Below, one piece after another: positions 25,601 through 34,626 of a DNA stretch of 64,000 nucleotides; position 1 is the first letter of the stretch, and every line of letters begins with the position of its first letter. The notes beneath the pieces were generated by a model. That model was given only the letters and a program-made list of their open reading frames with translations, searched no databases and had not been told where the DNA came from. The DNA is from Medicago truncatula (lineage: Eukaryota > Streptophyta > Magnoliopsida > Fabales > Fabaceae). The stretch spans positions 50,386,494 through 50,450,493 of the forward strand of contig NC_053045.1 in the NCBI RefSeq assembly GCF_003473485.1, written 5' to 3'. A program made the position numbers and the translations under genes.

Positions 25601-26000
25601 AGCTCTATCACTAACAAGGGCCATTATAAAAGATTTTGTGATTTTAAAGGTATGAATTTTTTTAACACGATGTTGTAGGTTATATTGAACTGCTACAGCC
25701 TACATACACTGATTATTTAAATTCTTAAAGGGTCCCTGTCCAAACTGCGGAACTGAAAATACCTCCTTCTTTGGAACAATACTGTCGATTTCAAGCGGTG
25801 GTTCCAACAACAAAGTCAAATGCTCTGAGTAAGTACAAAAATTATTTCATGATACATATACTTCATATGATTCATATTTTATCCTTAAAACTAATTCATG
25901 GTATTACATTAATTTAACAATCGAATGTAACATTTGAATCAGCTGTGGAACTGAAATGGTGTATGATTCCGGTACAAGATTGATTACATTGCCAGAATGA
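22648..26000 (+). CDS. PGRL1: PGR5-like protein 1 (cyclic electron flow around photosystem I)
   Basis: Thylakoid membrane protein that works with PGR5 in antimycin-sensitive cyclic electron flow, passing electrons from ferredoxin to plastoquinone. Ten exons: 22648-22828, 22931-23058, 23382-23478, 23587-23687, 24040-24096, 24424-24500, 25089-25140, 25539-25649, 25731-25828, 25943-26000; all borders are GT/AG and phases join to 319 aa. The N-terminus is a Ser/Pro/Arg-rich chloroplast transit peptide. Conserved blocks follow: SFYYEGKAIMSNEEFDNLKE, EGPRCSLRSKK, two membrane segments (MFLLNVPATVVALGLFFFLD and FIFTWFAAVPLIVYLALSLT), and the C-terminal GPCPNCGTE and CSDCGTEMVYDSG. The Cys residues needed for redox switching and the CxxC pairs are present. 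It ends TLPE, a few residues shorter than the Arabidopsis proteins as I recall them. Intron 2 holds a MITE-like repeat. Confidence 0.97.
23101..23315. mobile_element. MITE-like legume repeat in PGRL1 intron 2
   Basis: The text TTGGATAAACAACTTAATTT, CAGCTTATAGGATAAGCACTT, CTTATGAAAATAAGCTGAAA and ATAAGTTCTCCCAAACAGTC belongs to a widespread legume repeat built around 'AAGCTTAT/ATAAGC' words in both orientations. The copy has lost part of its left arm to an A-run (23169-23186). Confidence 0.5.
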
Positions 26001-27320
26001 AGTAATGCATAGGTGGAGGTACATTCCTAGCATACTCTAATAACTCTGCCAAATATATTGAAGCATAAATGTTTTGAATTAGGGTTGAAATATAATATTG
26101 AAGCATTTGGCAATCCTCATGTTATGTTATGTTATGTTGTGTATGCATACAGGTATTCCTGGAATCATATTCATTGTTCAAGCAATGTGAGCTCATTAAT
26201 AGGAATTACTATGAAAGTGACAAATTATCAATCAGCAACATGCTGTATTATGTGTCATGTTATCACTGTCACGCATAATAATGTGATTGATCTCAATGTT
26301 TGAATATTGTCACTATCCAACTTGTAAGTATATGGGCTTTGTATACTTGTAAAGTAATCTGGACTCTGTATAGCATACACTGCATTGTTTACTGGAAGAG
26401 TTACGAGGGTGCTTAACACCATCAATGAGTCTAACCTTTAATAATGTGTTACGTGTGTTGGAGTTTTGTCACGCGCTTTTGAAATAAATTTCCTTCCTGC
26501 TTGGAACAGAGGTCAGAGATCGAACCCTACGTCACATTGTTAAGTGACTCAAGCATCTACCATTTGTGTCACACCAAGTTGATTTCTAAATATGCCCTTT
26601 AGATCGGTGCAATGCACTATGTGCCATTCTTGGATATTAATAAAGCATGGATTTCCAATTGTATGATGGTATAATAAATCGAATGTTAACATTTTTAGCG
26701 AATATGATTGAATAAATTGCTTGATATTAAAAGCTCAGCGGGATTATTATAACCTTTTCATAGGTTAGTTGCTTATGGCCTCTGCTTAAAGTATACAATG
26801 CATGGAAAATTAAAATGAACACTAGATCAACATCTTGATTCTTGAATATAAGTTTGGACCTTCGAAAAATATAAATGCCTAGACTCTAGACTAGCTAAAA
26901 ACCACTTTGAGGTATTTAAGTTCAATTTCATGGACTTCTATGTACTTTTTGAATATCTAAATTCAGCTAGTGAAAATGTTTAATTATATAATTAACAACG
27001 TGCAGCTGTGAAAGAATTGTTAATCCTCTGAGAGGATATATCATATGATTAAACATGTTGGCACGACTTTATATTTTGTACAGTAACACCATTTTCTTTA
27101 CTTATTTAAGAAATACGGTAATGATATAATATTCCTGGATCATTCTCCATGTAACTACATCATTGGCTAGCAATACTGTTTCTAGACAATAACTTAACAA
27201 AAAATATACAAACAAACAAACAACATCAGTAATATTGTTGACTAGCAAAGATAGAGACATATTCGTGGGATTCACGAAGGCAACTTCTTTCAATTAGTGA
27301 CGTGCAACTGAAATTGAAAG
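26001..27320. other. PGRL1 3' region and spacer
   Basis: The first few hundred bases should hold the PGRL1 3' UTR. A SINE-like stretch lies at about 26400-26590. The remainder is AT-rich without a supported gene. Confidence 0.5.
26400..26590 (-). mobile_element. tRNA-derived SINE-like sequence
   Basis: On the minus strand a box-A-like TGACACAAATGGTAGATG (near 26565) is followed by a box-B-like GGTTCGATCTC (near 26525), then a T-poor tail region. Box spacing is as in tRNA-derived SINEs. Borders are approximate. Confidence 0.4.
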
Positions 27321-27321
27321 T

Positions 27322-27330
27322 TATATATAA
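27322..27330 (+). promoter_or_regulatory. TATA box of the expansin gene
   Basis: TATATATAA 80 bp upstream of the expansin start codon. Confidence 0.6.
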
Positions 27331-27401
27331 GAACACATGTACAAGTACAAATCAATGAGCATCCATTAATCACATTCATTAATTTATACAGAATCTTAAC
27401 A

Positions 27402-29187
27402 ATGGCTGCAATCTATCAATATTGTAGCTTGTTCATTACACTTACATTGATGCTCACAATCATTGGAAAGCCAGCTTTAGTAATGGGCACATTTCAACCC
27501 AGTCCATGGACTCTTGCACATGCCACATTTTATGGCGATGAGACAGCTTCTGCCACCATGGGTAAGTTATATATATATATATTTCAGCAATTGATGTATA
27601 AGCCAAAATCAATCTCGCTATCACTTAGAACAAATCATTGAGAAGAATCTATGTTTGAATCATAACTAAAACAATGTTTGACCAAACTTTACCTCGCGAC
27701 CCCGAACTCTAGATTACTAGGGTGGGTTAAGACAAAAAAAAATTATAATCTTAAATAGTTTGTAAATTGGTCATTAGAATTACCACGATTAATACTACTA
27801 ATTTTCCCTTAAATAAATGTTACTTTACATTAACATGTTTTTTGTTGTAACTAATTAAAATTTGACGGACTTATTAAAGGAGGAGCATGTGGGTATGGGA
27901 ATTTGTTTGTGAACGGTTATGGGACAGACACAGCAGCATTGAGTTCAACATTGTTCAATAATGGGTATGCATGTGGGACTTGTTATCAAATAAAATGTGT
28001 TCAATCGAGTGCATGTAACACCAATGTTCCTTACACTACAGTCACTGCCACAAATATTTGCCCTCCTAATTGGTCTCAGGCCTCTGATAACGGTGGATGG
28101 TGCAACCCACCACGTTCACATTTTGACATGTCTAAGCCTGCTTTCATGAAAATTGCTCAGTGGAAGGCTGGTATCGTCCCTGTTATGTATCGCAGGTAAT
28201 TAACAAATCTAGCTTATTTGCTCCACATATATATAAAATATAGAATGGATTAATAACAAAAGGGCGATCCATGTTTTCTAATGTCACGTAACCATGCATT
28301 TGATTTTGTCACGTGATCTATCTAGAATATCGTATTAAAATCAAACGGTCCACGTTTCAAATTTGGTAAATCAAATTCAAAATATAAAGTGAAAACGTGA
28401 GTCATCGGATCTTGATCCAACATGATTGTGTGGACAGACCGTCTGTTCCGGTCACATGATTTTGACCGTCGGATCAAAATCAGACATTCCACGTTTCAAC
28501 TTTGATGAATTTAATCCAAGAGTAGTTATTTGATCCTTATCTAATGATCCAAATTGACATCTGCATGATTGCATGGACATAGAGTCCATATTTTCTATGG
28601 TCATAATAATGACTCAGTTGATGCAGTTATGTGATATAAACGGTCAAATCAAAAAGAGGTAGTTCATGCTTAAGCTTTAGTAAATTGCGTCTAAAATGTG
28701 AAGTTGAAATATGAATCATCCAATCTTGATACAATATAGGTCAACAACTGCATGATTTTGTGATCCAAATTCAACCTTTTTTCTTGCATAATTAATGTGT
28801 TGCATCATTTGTCATTGGCTTGAGTGATATCATACTTACAATGTGATTTGTTGATAAAAATTTGAATTTCTTAGAGTACCTTGCGTGAGAAGTGAAGGAT
28901 TTCGATTCTCTTTCCAAGGAAATGGATATTGGTTATTGGTGTACGTGATGAATGTGGGAGGTGGAGGTGATATAGCAAACATGTGGGTTAAAGGAAGTAG
29001 AACAGGATGGATTAGCATGAGCCACAATTGGGGTGCTTCTTACCAAGCATTTGCAACACTTAGTGGCCAAACTCTTTCTTTCAAGATTACTTCTTACACA
29101 ACCAAAGAAACTATAATAGCTTGGAATGTTGCTCCTTCCAACTGGGGTGCTGGACTAACCTATTCCACACATGTCAATTTTCATTGA
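27402..29187 (+). CDS. Alpha-expansin (EXPA family)
   Basis: Secreted non-enzymatic wall-loosening protein. Three exons, 27402-27561, 27880-28195 and 28875-29187, with GT/AG borders and consistent phases, give 262 aa. The N-terminus is a signal peptide (to about residue 28, ending near ALVMG). The double-psi barrel domain carries [20 protein letters not shown], Cys-rich [12 protein letters not shown] and the HFD motif at about residues 134-136. The C-terminal grass-pollen-allergen-like domain has [31 protein letters not shown] and APSNWG. Intron positions match those usual for EXPA genes. It departs from common EXPA sequence in places (NICPPNW, IAWNV), so it is a diverged member; I cannot name the subgroup. 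Intron 2 has degenerate repeats. Confidence 0.94.
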
Positions 29188-30300
29188 AGTATGTTGCCAT
29201 CAGTGCTCATCCTTTTAATTTACTTGTTTAAATACACCACGGTTATATATTTTTATCTGTTGTGATTAATTTTCCACAATCAAAGAGACTTTTTGTTAGT
29301 TTTACAAATCTGAAAGTGAAATGTAAACTCAATGTAATCGAGAGATTAATTAATCACTATGCAATGATATTATCAAATTCTTTACATATATCTCTAATCA
29401 AATCACATCGTAACATCACTTAATTCGCTGAATTAATTCTTAAAACAACTCCATAAAATGTACATGGTGAGATGTGATTGTATCATTATTTAGAATCCTC
29501 TTTGCTTCATTTACATTTGCAGAGAGTTCTTGAACTCCATTATTGACCACATCTAAGAGTTTCTTGATAACCAAAGCGTTTCTTGATAGCAAGAATTGGG
29601 AGTGTGTTGAGGAGACCATTACCGCCAGTCATCTTTACTTGGCTGATAATAGAATTTGAAAACCCAGGACCTGTGTCCTGATCTACACGCATAAACCAAA
29701 GGATAGAGATACAAATTTGTTTGTGCAAGATGTGTTTCTTGCACTCTAAGAGAGAACGAGTGAATTGTATTGATTATGAAAAGTGAATTAATGAATACAA
29801 GTGATACAATTACAAGTATTTATAGACTTTTCTAACTGTTTGGGAATCGAATTTCCTCCACACAACCTTCATATAATAAAGTAATTTTGTCTCATTATTT
29901 TGTTTTTCTTTTGAATCAGTAAAGTTGGTTAAATCATGGCATCTTATTCTTATAGCGAGTTTTCTATCAGTAAATGTTGAATCTTTTATCCAAGAGAGAA
30001 AAAAGACCAGAAAACTTCGACACATCTGAGCAAGTAATAGCTCAATAAGCATACACTCATTATTAATGGAAAAGACATATTGACTAGTACAATATATTTG
30101 TAGGGATGAAATACATAATGAAGCTTATATTATTTTCATCCTGCGTGATGCAGGTCAATATGTAGCTAGCTTACATAATTAACAACAGAAGCCAACAATT
30201 ATGTGGAAAACAACAAGGAGTCACACTTTTATTACATCAATTTTTATTCTTTAAGTATCACAGTACTGGCAGCATTATGACGATTACACAGTCATACCAG
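29188..30300. other. Spacer between expansin and albumin-2 locus
   Basis: No supported gene. On the minus strand 29700-29540 reads QDTGPGFSNSIISQVKMTGG and onward, a clean-looking but unassigned short frame. Text near 29740-29830 (AACGAGTGAATTGTATTGAT, TACAAGTATTTATAGAC) has the look of an LTR or promoter but I cannot place it. Confidence 0.4.
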
Positions 30301-30370
30301 TCACGGTTAATTCTGTTCAGGTATTATTCCCCAAAGAGATTTCCAATTGTCAAGAGTTCGAGTCACAAGA

Positions 30371-30375
30371 TACAT
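30371..30375. repeat. Target site duplication TACAT (left)
   Basis: TACAT directly left of the LTR element; the same five bases lie at 33068-33072 on the right. Confidence 0.9.
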
Positions 30376-30738
30376 TGGCTCAGGGACAAAAGGAAAGGTA
30401 GAGAAAATAGAGAAACACTCTAATATTCTCAAAGAAAAGTTATATTACTTGAATGCTTCAATGCTTGATGATGCTTCAGTATCCAAAACACTAGATGGTG
30501 AGCCTTATTTATACTACTCTAGGAAGGCTCTCCATTACAAACTAGAAATATCTAGAAACAAAGAAAAGTCTAGAGATATGGATACTCTAGTACATAAGCC
30601 TAGAAGGATCTAGAAAAGTTAAGACTTCCCTAGTGCTTATTTAGTAGTATCTAGTAGCTTCCTTATTATTCCCCAGTATTCTAGAGTCTTCCATATTATT
30701 CTTCACCATTCTAGAGACTTCCATATTATTCTTCATCA
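30376..30738 (-). repeat. 3' LTR of the retrotransposon, 363 bp
   Basis: Starts TGGCTCAGGG and ends TCTTCATCA on the plus strand (TG...CA). By eye it is identical to 32705-33067. It follows the polypurine tract in minus orientation (CGGGGAGAA just above 30738). Confidence 0.93.
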
Positions 30739-32340
30739 TTCTCCCCGGGTTGGAGAAGACTCGTTCTCGAGTCGAAAGTCTTCTTCATCGCCAAAGTATG
30801 GTGAAAGATCAGCAACATTGAAAGTAGCAGAGACACCATAGTAATCCAAGGAAAAATCCATACTAACAACTTCCCAAGGTGGCTTAGGAATTGGACGGGA
30901 CATACATAACTTTGTTGTTTCCTTCAATGGTTCCTTTGTGACTAGAAGTTCTAGTAACTTGAATTCCTCTTTTCCTTCAATGAATTCATTAAGTGGTAGA
31001 CGTGCCAACTTGATTTTAATACCATATTTCACAAAAGTGTTGATGTTGGCATAACCATCATATAATGCACGACGATCATATTGCCATGGCATCCCAAGAT
31101 GAGTGTGGCAAGTATCCATTGGAATAACATCACACCATACATTTTCTTTATAATTCTTGTCAATGGAAAATGAGATAATGGAGTGTTGAGATACTTTTAC
31201 CTCGTTATCCTTGTTGAGCCATTGCAGCTTGTATGGATCTTGGTGATTAATCATTCGGAACTTTAACTCTTCTTCTATATAGTTTGATGCAACGTTTTCA
31301 CCACTTTTGTTATCGATGATGACATTAAAAACCATGTCTTTGTTTGTTGATGTTTGGAAACTTTTTTCACTCTCCAAATATTCACCATATTCAGCAAGAA
31401 CATATTCTTCGTCATATATTGGTTCGTCATGCTCCTCTTTTTCCAATGCTTCATGAATGTCATCGGGACCATATTCATCATATATTGGATCTATGTTTCC
31501 CTCTTCGTCAAACACTTCACAAATATCAGCACCAACATATTCTTCATCATATATTGGTTTTTCCATCAACTCTTCTTCAAACGATTCATGAATGTCTTCT
31601 TTTTCTTCTTCAAAAATATTGTTTGTCTCCCCATTAACAATGGTGACTACTTTATGATTTACACAATCTAAGGCTATGTGTCCATACCCTTGACACATGA
31701 AACATTTAGGTATATTGGATTTTTTCTCTTTGATTGTGTTAGGTTGGGGTCTTAATGAGAAAATAGGTTGATGGGTTAGTGGTTTATGAGAATCAATATG
31801 AATTTTGGTGGGGAAAAGAGGTTGGTATGAAGATTTTTTTGGCAATTGTTTTTGAGTAAAATTAGCTTGATAATAATGAGGAGGTAAATACTTACGGGTT
31901 AGTTTCAGACGCATTTTGTCCCACGTCTTGATCTTGCTTTTCCCTTCACACTTACGTCTCCTTTTAAGATTTTCCCACCAAATTAAAGCATGTTTCTTCA
32001 ACTTGGCAGCAACAATCTTTACTTTTTGCTCCTCTGGAACCTCCTTATACTCAAATACACGTTCAATAGTTTGTAACCAATCCAGAAAATCATCCAGTTG
32101 TAGATTCCCTTCAAAATCTGGAATGTCTACTTTAATATCATTCATCTGAAGCTGACGTCGTTGTGAGTGACTGCTTCTAGATGATGAAGAGTCACTATAG
32201 GAAACATCACCTTCGAATCTCCTTTGTTCTGCTTCCAAAAGGGCTTGTTGGGCATTAATGATCTCTTGTAGTTGTTGAATTTGTCGCCTCATATCTTCCA
32301 TCTCTTGCAGACTTCTTTCATTTTGTCTTCGAGGTGGCAT
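30736..32340 (-). CDS. Retrotransposon gag-protease remnant fused to a pol C-terminus
   Basis: 534 aa. The N-terminal coiled coil (MEDMRRQIQQLQEIINAQQA) leads into a gag domain (DFLDWLQTIERVFEYKEVPE, ALIWWENLKRRR), a CCHC zinc knuckle (CFMCQGYGHIALDC, about residue 215), an acidic repeat region with EEY/YDEEYV units, and a protease-adjacent block (PYKLQWLNKDNEVKVSQ, HLGMPWQYDR). It then jumps to KPPWEVVSMDFSLD, the beginning of the integrase zone, and at once to ATFNVADLSPYFGDEED, the extreme C-terminus of pol. So most of pol has been removed in frame. The stop TGA is the first three bases of the 3' LTR and the polypurine tract encodes the last residues. Clean codon reading suggests recent activity of this deleted form. 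Confidence 0.92.
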   Translation of the reverse strand: MPPRRQNERSLQEMEDMRRQIQQLQEIINAQQALLEAEQRRFEGDVSYSDSSSSRSSHSQRRQLQMNDIKVDIPDFEGNLQLDDFLDWLQTIERVFEYKEVPEEQKVKIVAAKLKKHALIWWENLKRRRKCEGKSKIKTWDKMRLKLTRKYLPPHYYQANFTQKQLPKKSSYQPLFPTKIHIDSHKPLTHQPIFSLRPQPNTIKEKKSNIPKCFMCQGYGHIALDCVNHKVVTIVNGETNNIFEEEKEDIHESFEEELMEKPIYDEEYVGADICEVFDEEGNIDPIYDEYGPDDIHEALEKEEHDEPIYDEEYVLAEYGEYLESEKSFQTSTNKDMVFNVIIDNKSGENVASNYIEEELKFRMINHQDPYKLQWLNKDNEVKVSQHSIISFSIDKNYKENVWCDVIPMDTCHTHLGMPWQYDRRALYDGYANINTFVKYGIKIKLARLPLNEFIEGKEEFKLLELLVTKEPLKETTKLCMSRPIPKPPWEVVSMDFSLDYYGVSATFNVADLSPYFGDEEDFRLENESSPTRGE

Positions 32341-32683
32341 TTTAACGATGAAGGTTCAACAAACTATTTGGTGAAGATTGTGGTGGTGAGCGGTAATTTT
32401 GTTGGTGGTGAAGACTTGTTAACCAAGGGTTTTCTTCACTTTCCAAACAAAATGACGGTGCTAGTTTCACGAACAAAATGGCCGCAAAGTGAAGTTTCAC
32501 AAAGGCAACTCCTTGCTCTTTTGAAAACTCACTTTCCGTTGATTTTTTTCGCTCAAACTCAACTTCGACGTAGTTTCGCGAACAAATGGCCGCAAAGTGA
32601 AGTTTTAAGAAAGCAACACCTTGCTCACTTGAAAACTCACTTTCCGTTGATTTCTTCGCTCAAACTCAACTCCGTGGTATCGT

Positions 32684-32700
32684 AACCAGCTCTGATGCCA
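32684..32700 (-). other. Primer-binding site (initiator Met tRNA type)
   Basis: On the minus strand TGGCATCAGAGCTGGTT lies four bases inside the 5' LTR, close to the TGGTATCAGAGC that pairs with the 3' end of initiator Met tRNA in plant LTR elements. One base (C for T) differs. Confidence 0.85.
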
Positions 32701-32704
32701 AATC

Positions 32705-33067
32705 TGGCTCAGGGACAAAAGGAAAGGTAGAGAAAATAGAGAAACACTCTAATATTCTCAAAGAAAAGTTATATTACTTGAATGCTTCAATGCTTGATGA
32801 TGCTTCAGTATCCAAAACACTAGATGGTGAGCCTTATTTATACTACTCTAGGAAGGCTCTCCATTACAAACTAGAAATATCTAGAAACAAAGAAAAGTCT
32901 AGAGATATGGATACTCTAGTACATAAGCCTAGAAGGATCTAGAAAAGTTAAGACTTCCCTAGTGCTTATTTAGTAGTATCTAGTAGCTTCCTTATTATTC
33001 CCCAGTATTCTAGAGTCTTCCATATTATTCTTCACCATTCTAGAGACTTCCATATTATTCTTCATCA
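32705..33067 (-). repeat. 5' LTR of the retrotransposon, 363 bp
   Basis: Same length and, by eye, same sequence as the left LTR at 30376-30738. Followed by TACAT at 33068-33072. Confidence 0.93.
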
Positions 33068-33763
33068 TACATGTCTGTTGAGCCTGGAACAAATAGGACA
33101 CATGTGTTGTATTCATCTTGTATGCTTCATTGATCTTGTGAGAGGAAAAAGCTGCATCCAATCCATTTTCAAAGACAGTGCCATGGAAACAAGTAAACCC
33201 ATCGCTGATGTTCTCGATACTTTGAACGAGACTATTGGTTCCATAATCTATACGAGCATACTTGTCTCCTTTGAATAAGTAAGCTTCTTTGTCTGTGGTT
33301 GACCTGAACGCAGCATCGATTCCGTTTTCAAACACGGTCCCTTTGAAAAAAGGAAACATGTCAGAGATTATCTTAGGACCCGAGATTATTTTGTCTTCAT
33401 CTGACTGCGGAGCATAGTCTATGAGAGCACAAAGGTTTTCATAAAATATGAATGCCTAGGTGTTATCCGTGTCAAAGGCACAATCAATTCCATAGCTTCC
33501 AAATACGGTATGAGCAAGTGAACGGAACCCATCACGAACAAATTCAGGTCCGTTCAAAACCTCATCGTTGGGGGTTCCCGGAGCATAATCCAATAGTACG
33601 TATTTATCATTCATGAAAAAGTAAGCTTCGTTGTTCCTAGATGAACGAAATGCAGCATTAATGTAACCAGGTTTTGTCATTTTACTGGACGAGGAGGAAT
33701 TATTTGAATTCCAATTCAAGGAAGGTTAATGCTGTGTGTGCAAATACAGGAAAATGAAAAAGG

Positions 33764-33771
33764 ATATATAT
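33764..33771 (-). promoter_or_regulatory. TATA box of the albumin-2 pseudogene
   Basis: TATATATA about 85 bp upstream of the former start codon. Kept although the coding part is broken. Confidence 0.5.
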
Positions 33772-34076
33772 AGACACACGCAACGCAATGATAAAATAAG
33801 GGAGCTTCGTTTTCTCCCGTGAGTGGATGTGTCATGTGTAACGTATTGCTATTTGCTACTGCATGTGAGTGGATGTTTCATGTGGATGTGCCCTGAATCC
33901 TCAATGACAGGGAGAGATTAATAAGTTAGAACGTGTGATTTATGTGCATGTAGTTTTGTTGAGGCAGATAACGTAATTAGGATGTGTCATGCTATTTGCT
34001 ATCTCAAAATTAGCTTTGTTGGTCAAAAATTTGCAGAAGAGAGATACTAACTGAGCCAGATAACATAAACAATCAA

Positions 34077-34626
34077 TGTGAAGCTCGGATACGAGATACG
34101 ATACGGATACGACACTGCACCGATACGCCAATACGGAAAAATTTCAAAAATCAAGATACGATACGGCTGGGATACGTTAATAAAAAAAAAATTATATAAT
34201 TAAATGTACTATATAATTATAACCAATTTTTTTAATATGCAAGTATATTAACAAACACAAGAAATCATGCTCGTAGCACATTAATATAAATATAATATTG
34301 ACGATTAAGAGAAAGGGAAAGATGCAATTGGTTGTGTGGTGTGGTGTGGGTCGTACGGGCACTAAAGAAAGATAAAGAAAATGTATATATATTATAGTAA
34401 TTTATTCTTATTTTTTACACAAAAAAAAAAAAACAGAAATCAAAATAATATAAAAAACACAAGTATCCGTGCGTATCGGGATGTATCGGATAATTATTTT
34501 TTTTAAAAATAAAATTTAATATTTGGATACTCTCCGGATACGTATTGGGAAGTATCGGGCAAGTATCGGTGCAGGATACGCAGGGAATACAGTACGTCAT
34601 CCATTTTGAAGTATCGGGACTTCACA
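34077..34626. mobile_element. GATACG-repeat MITE, 550 bp
   Basis: Imperfect terminal inverted repeats: TGTGAAGCTCGGATAC on the left and the complement of TGTGAAGTCCCGATAC on the right. Subterminal regions are crowded with GATACG/CGATAC/CGTATC words (at least eight on the left and as many on the right), around an AT-rich centre. I could not settle a target duplication. Confidence 0.7.

Larger units (their letters stand above)
30376..33067 (-). mobile_element. Young, internally deleted Ty3-gypsy-type LTR retrotransposon
   Basis: A 2,692-bp element in minus orientation with two 363-bp LTRs, TG...CA ends, a TACAT target duplication, a primer-binding site matching initiator Met tRNA (32700-32684) and a polypurine tract. 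The interior holds only one frame (30736-32340). Reverse transcriptase, RNase H and the integrase core are missing, so it cannot move alone and must have been mobilised by a full-length relative. The apparently identical LTRs point to a very recent insertion. Confidence 0.95.
30307..33680 (-). pseudogene. Albumin-2 (hemopexin-like seed protein) pseudogene split by a retrotransposon
   Basis: Albumin-2 of pea and relatives is a cytosolic seed protein made of four hemopexin-type repeats, about 230 aa. Here the start ATG is at 33680-33678 (MTKPGYINAAFRSS). Repeats include NNEAYFFMNDKYVLLDYAPG, FIFYENLCALIDYAPQSDED and KEAYLFKGDKYARIDY. Lesions: an in-frame TAG at 33458-33456 in the second repeat; a frameshift near 33118 just after INEAYK, visible because downstream coding resumes in another frame; and an LTR element inserted at 33067. 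The last ~22 codons (VTRTLDNWKSLWGIIPEQN, stop at 30309-30307) lie on the far side of the element. The upstream TATATATA at 33764-33771 is intact. The locus is dead even without the insertion. Confidence 0.9.
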
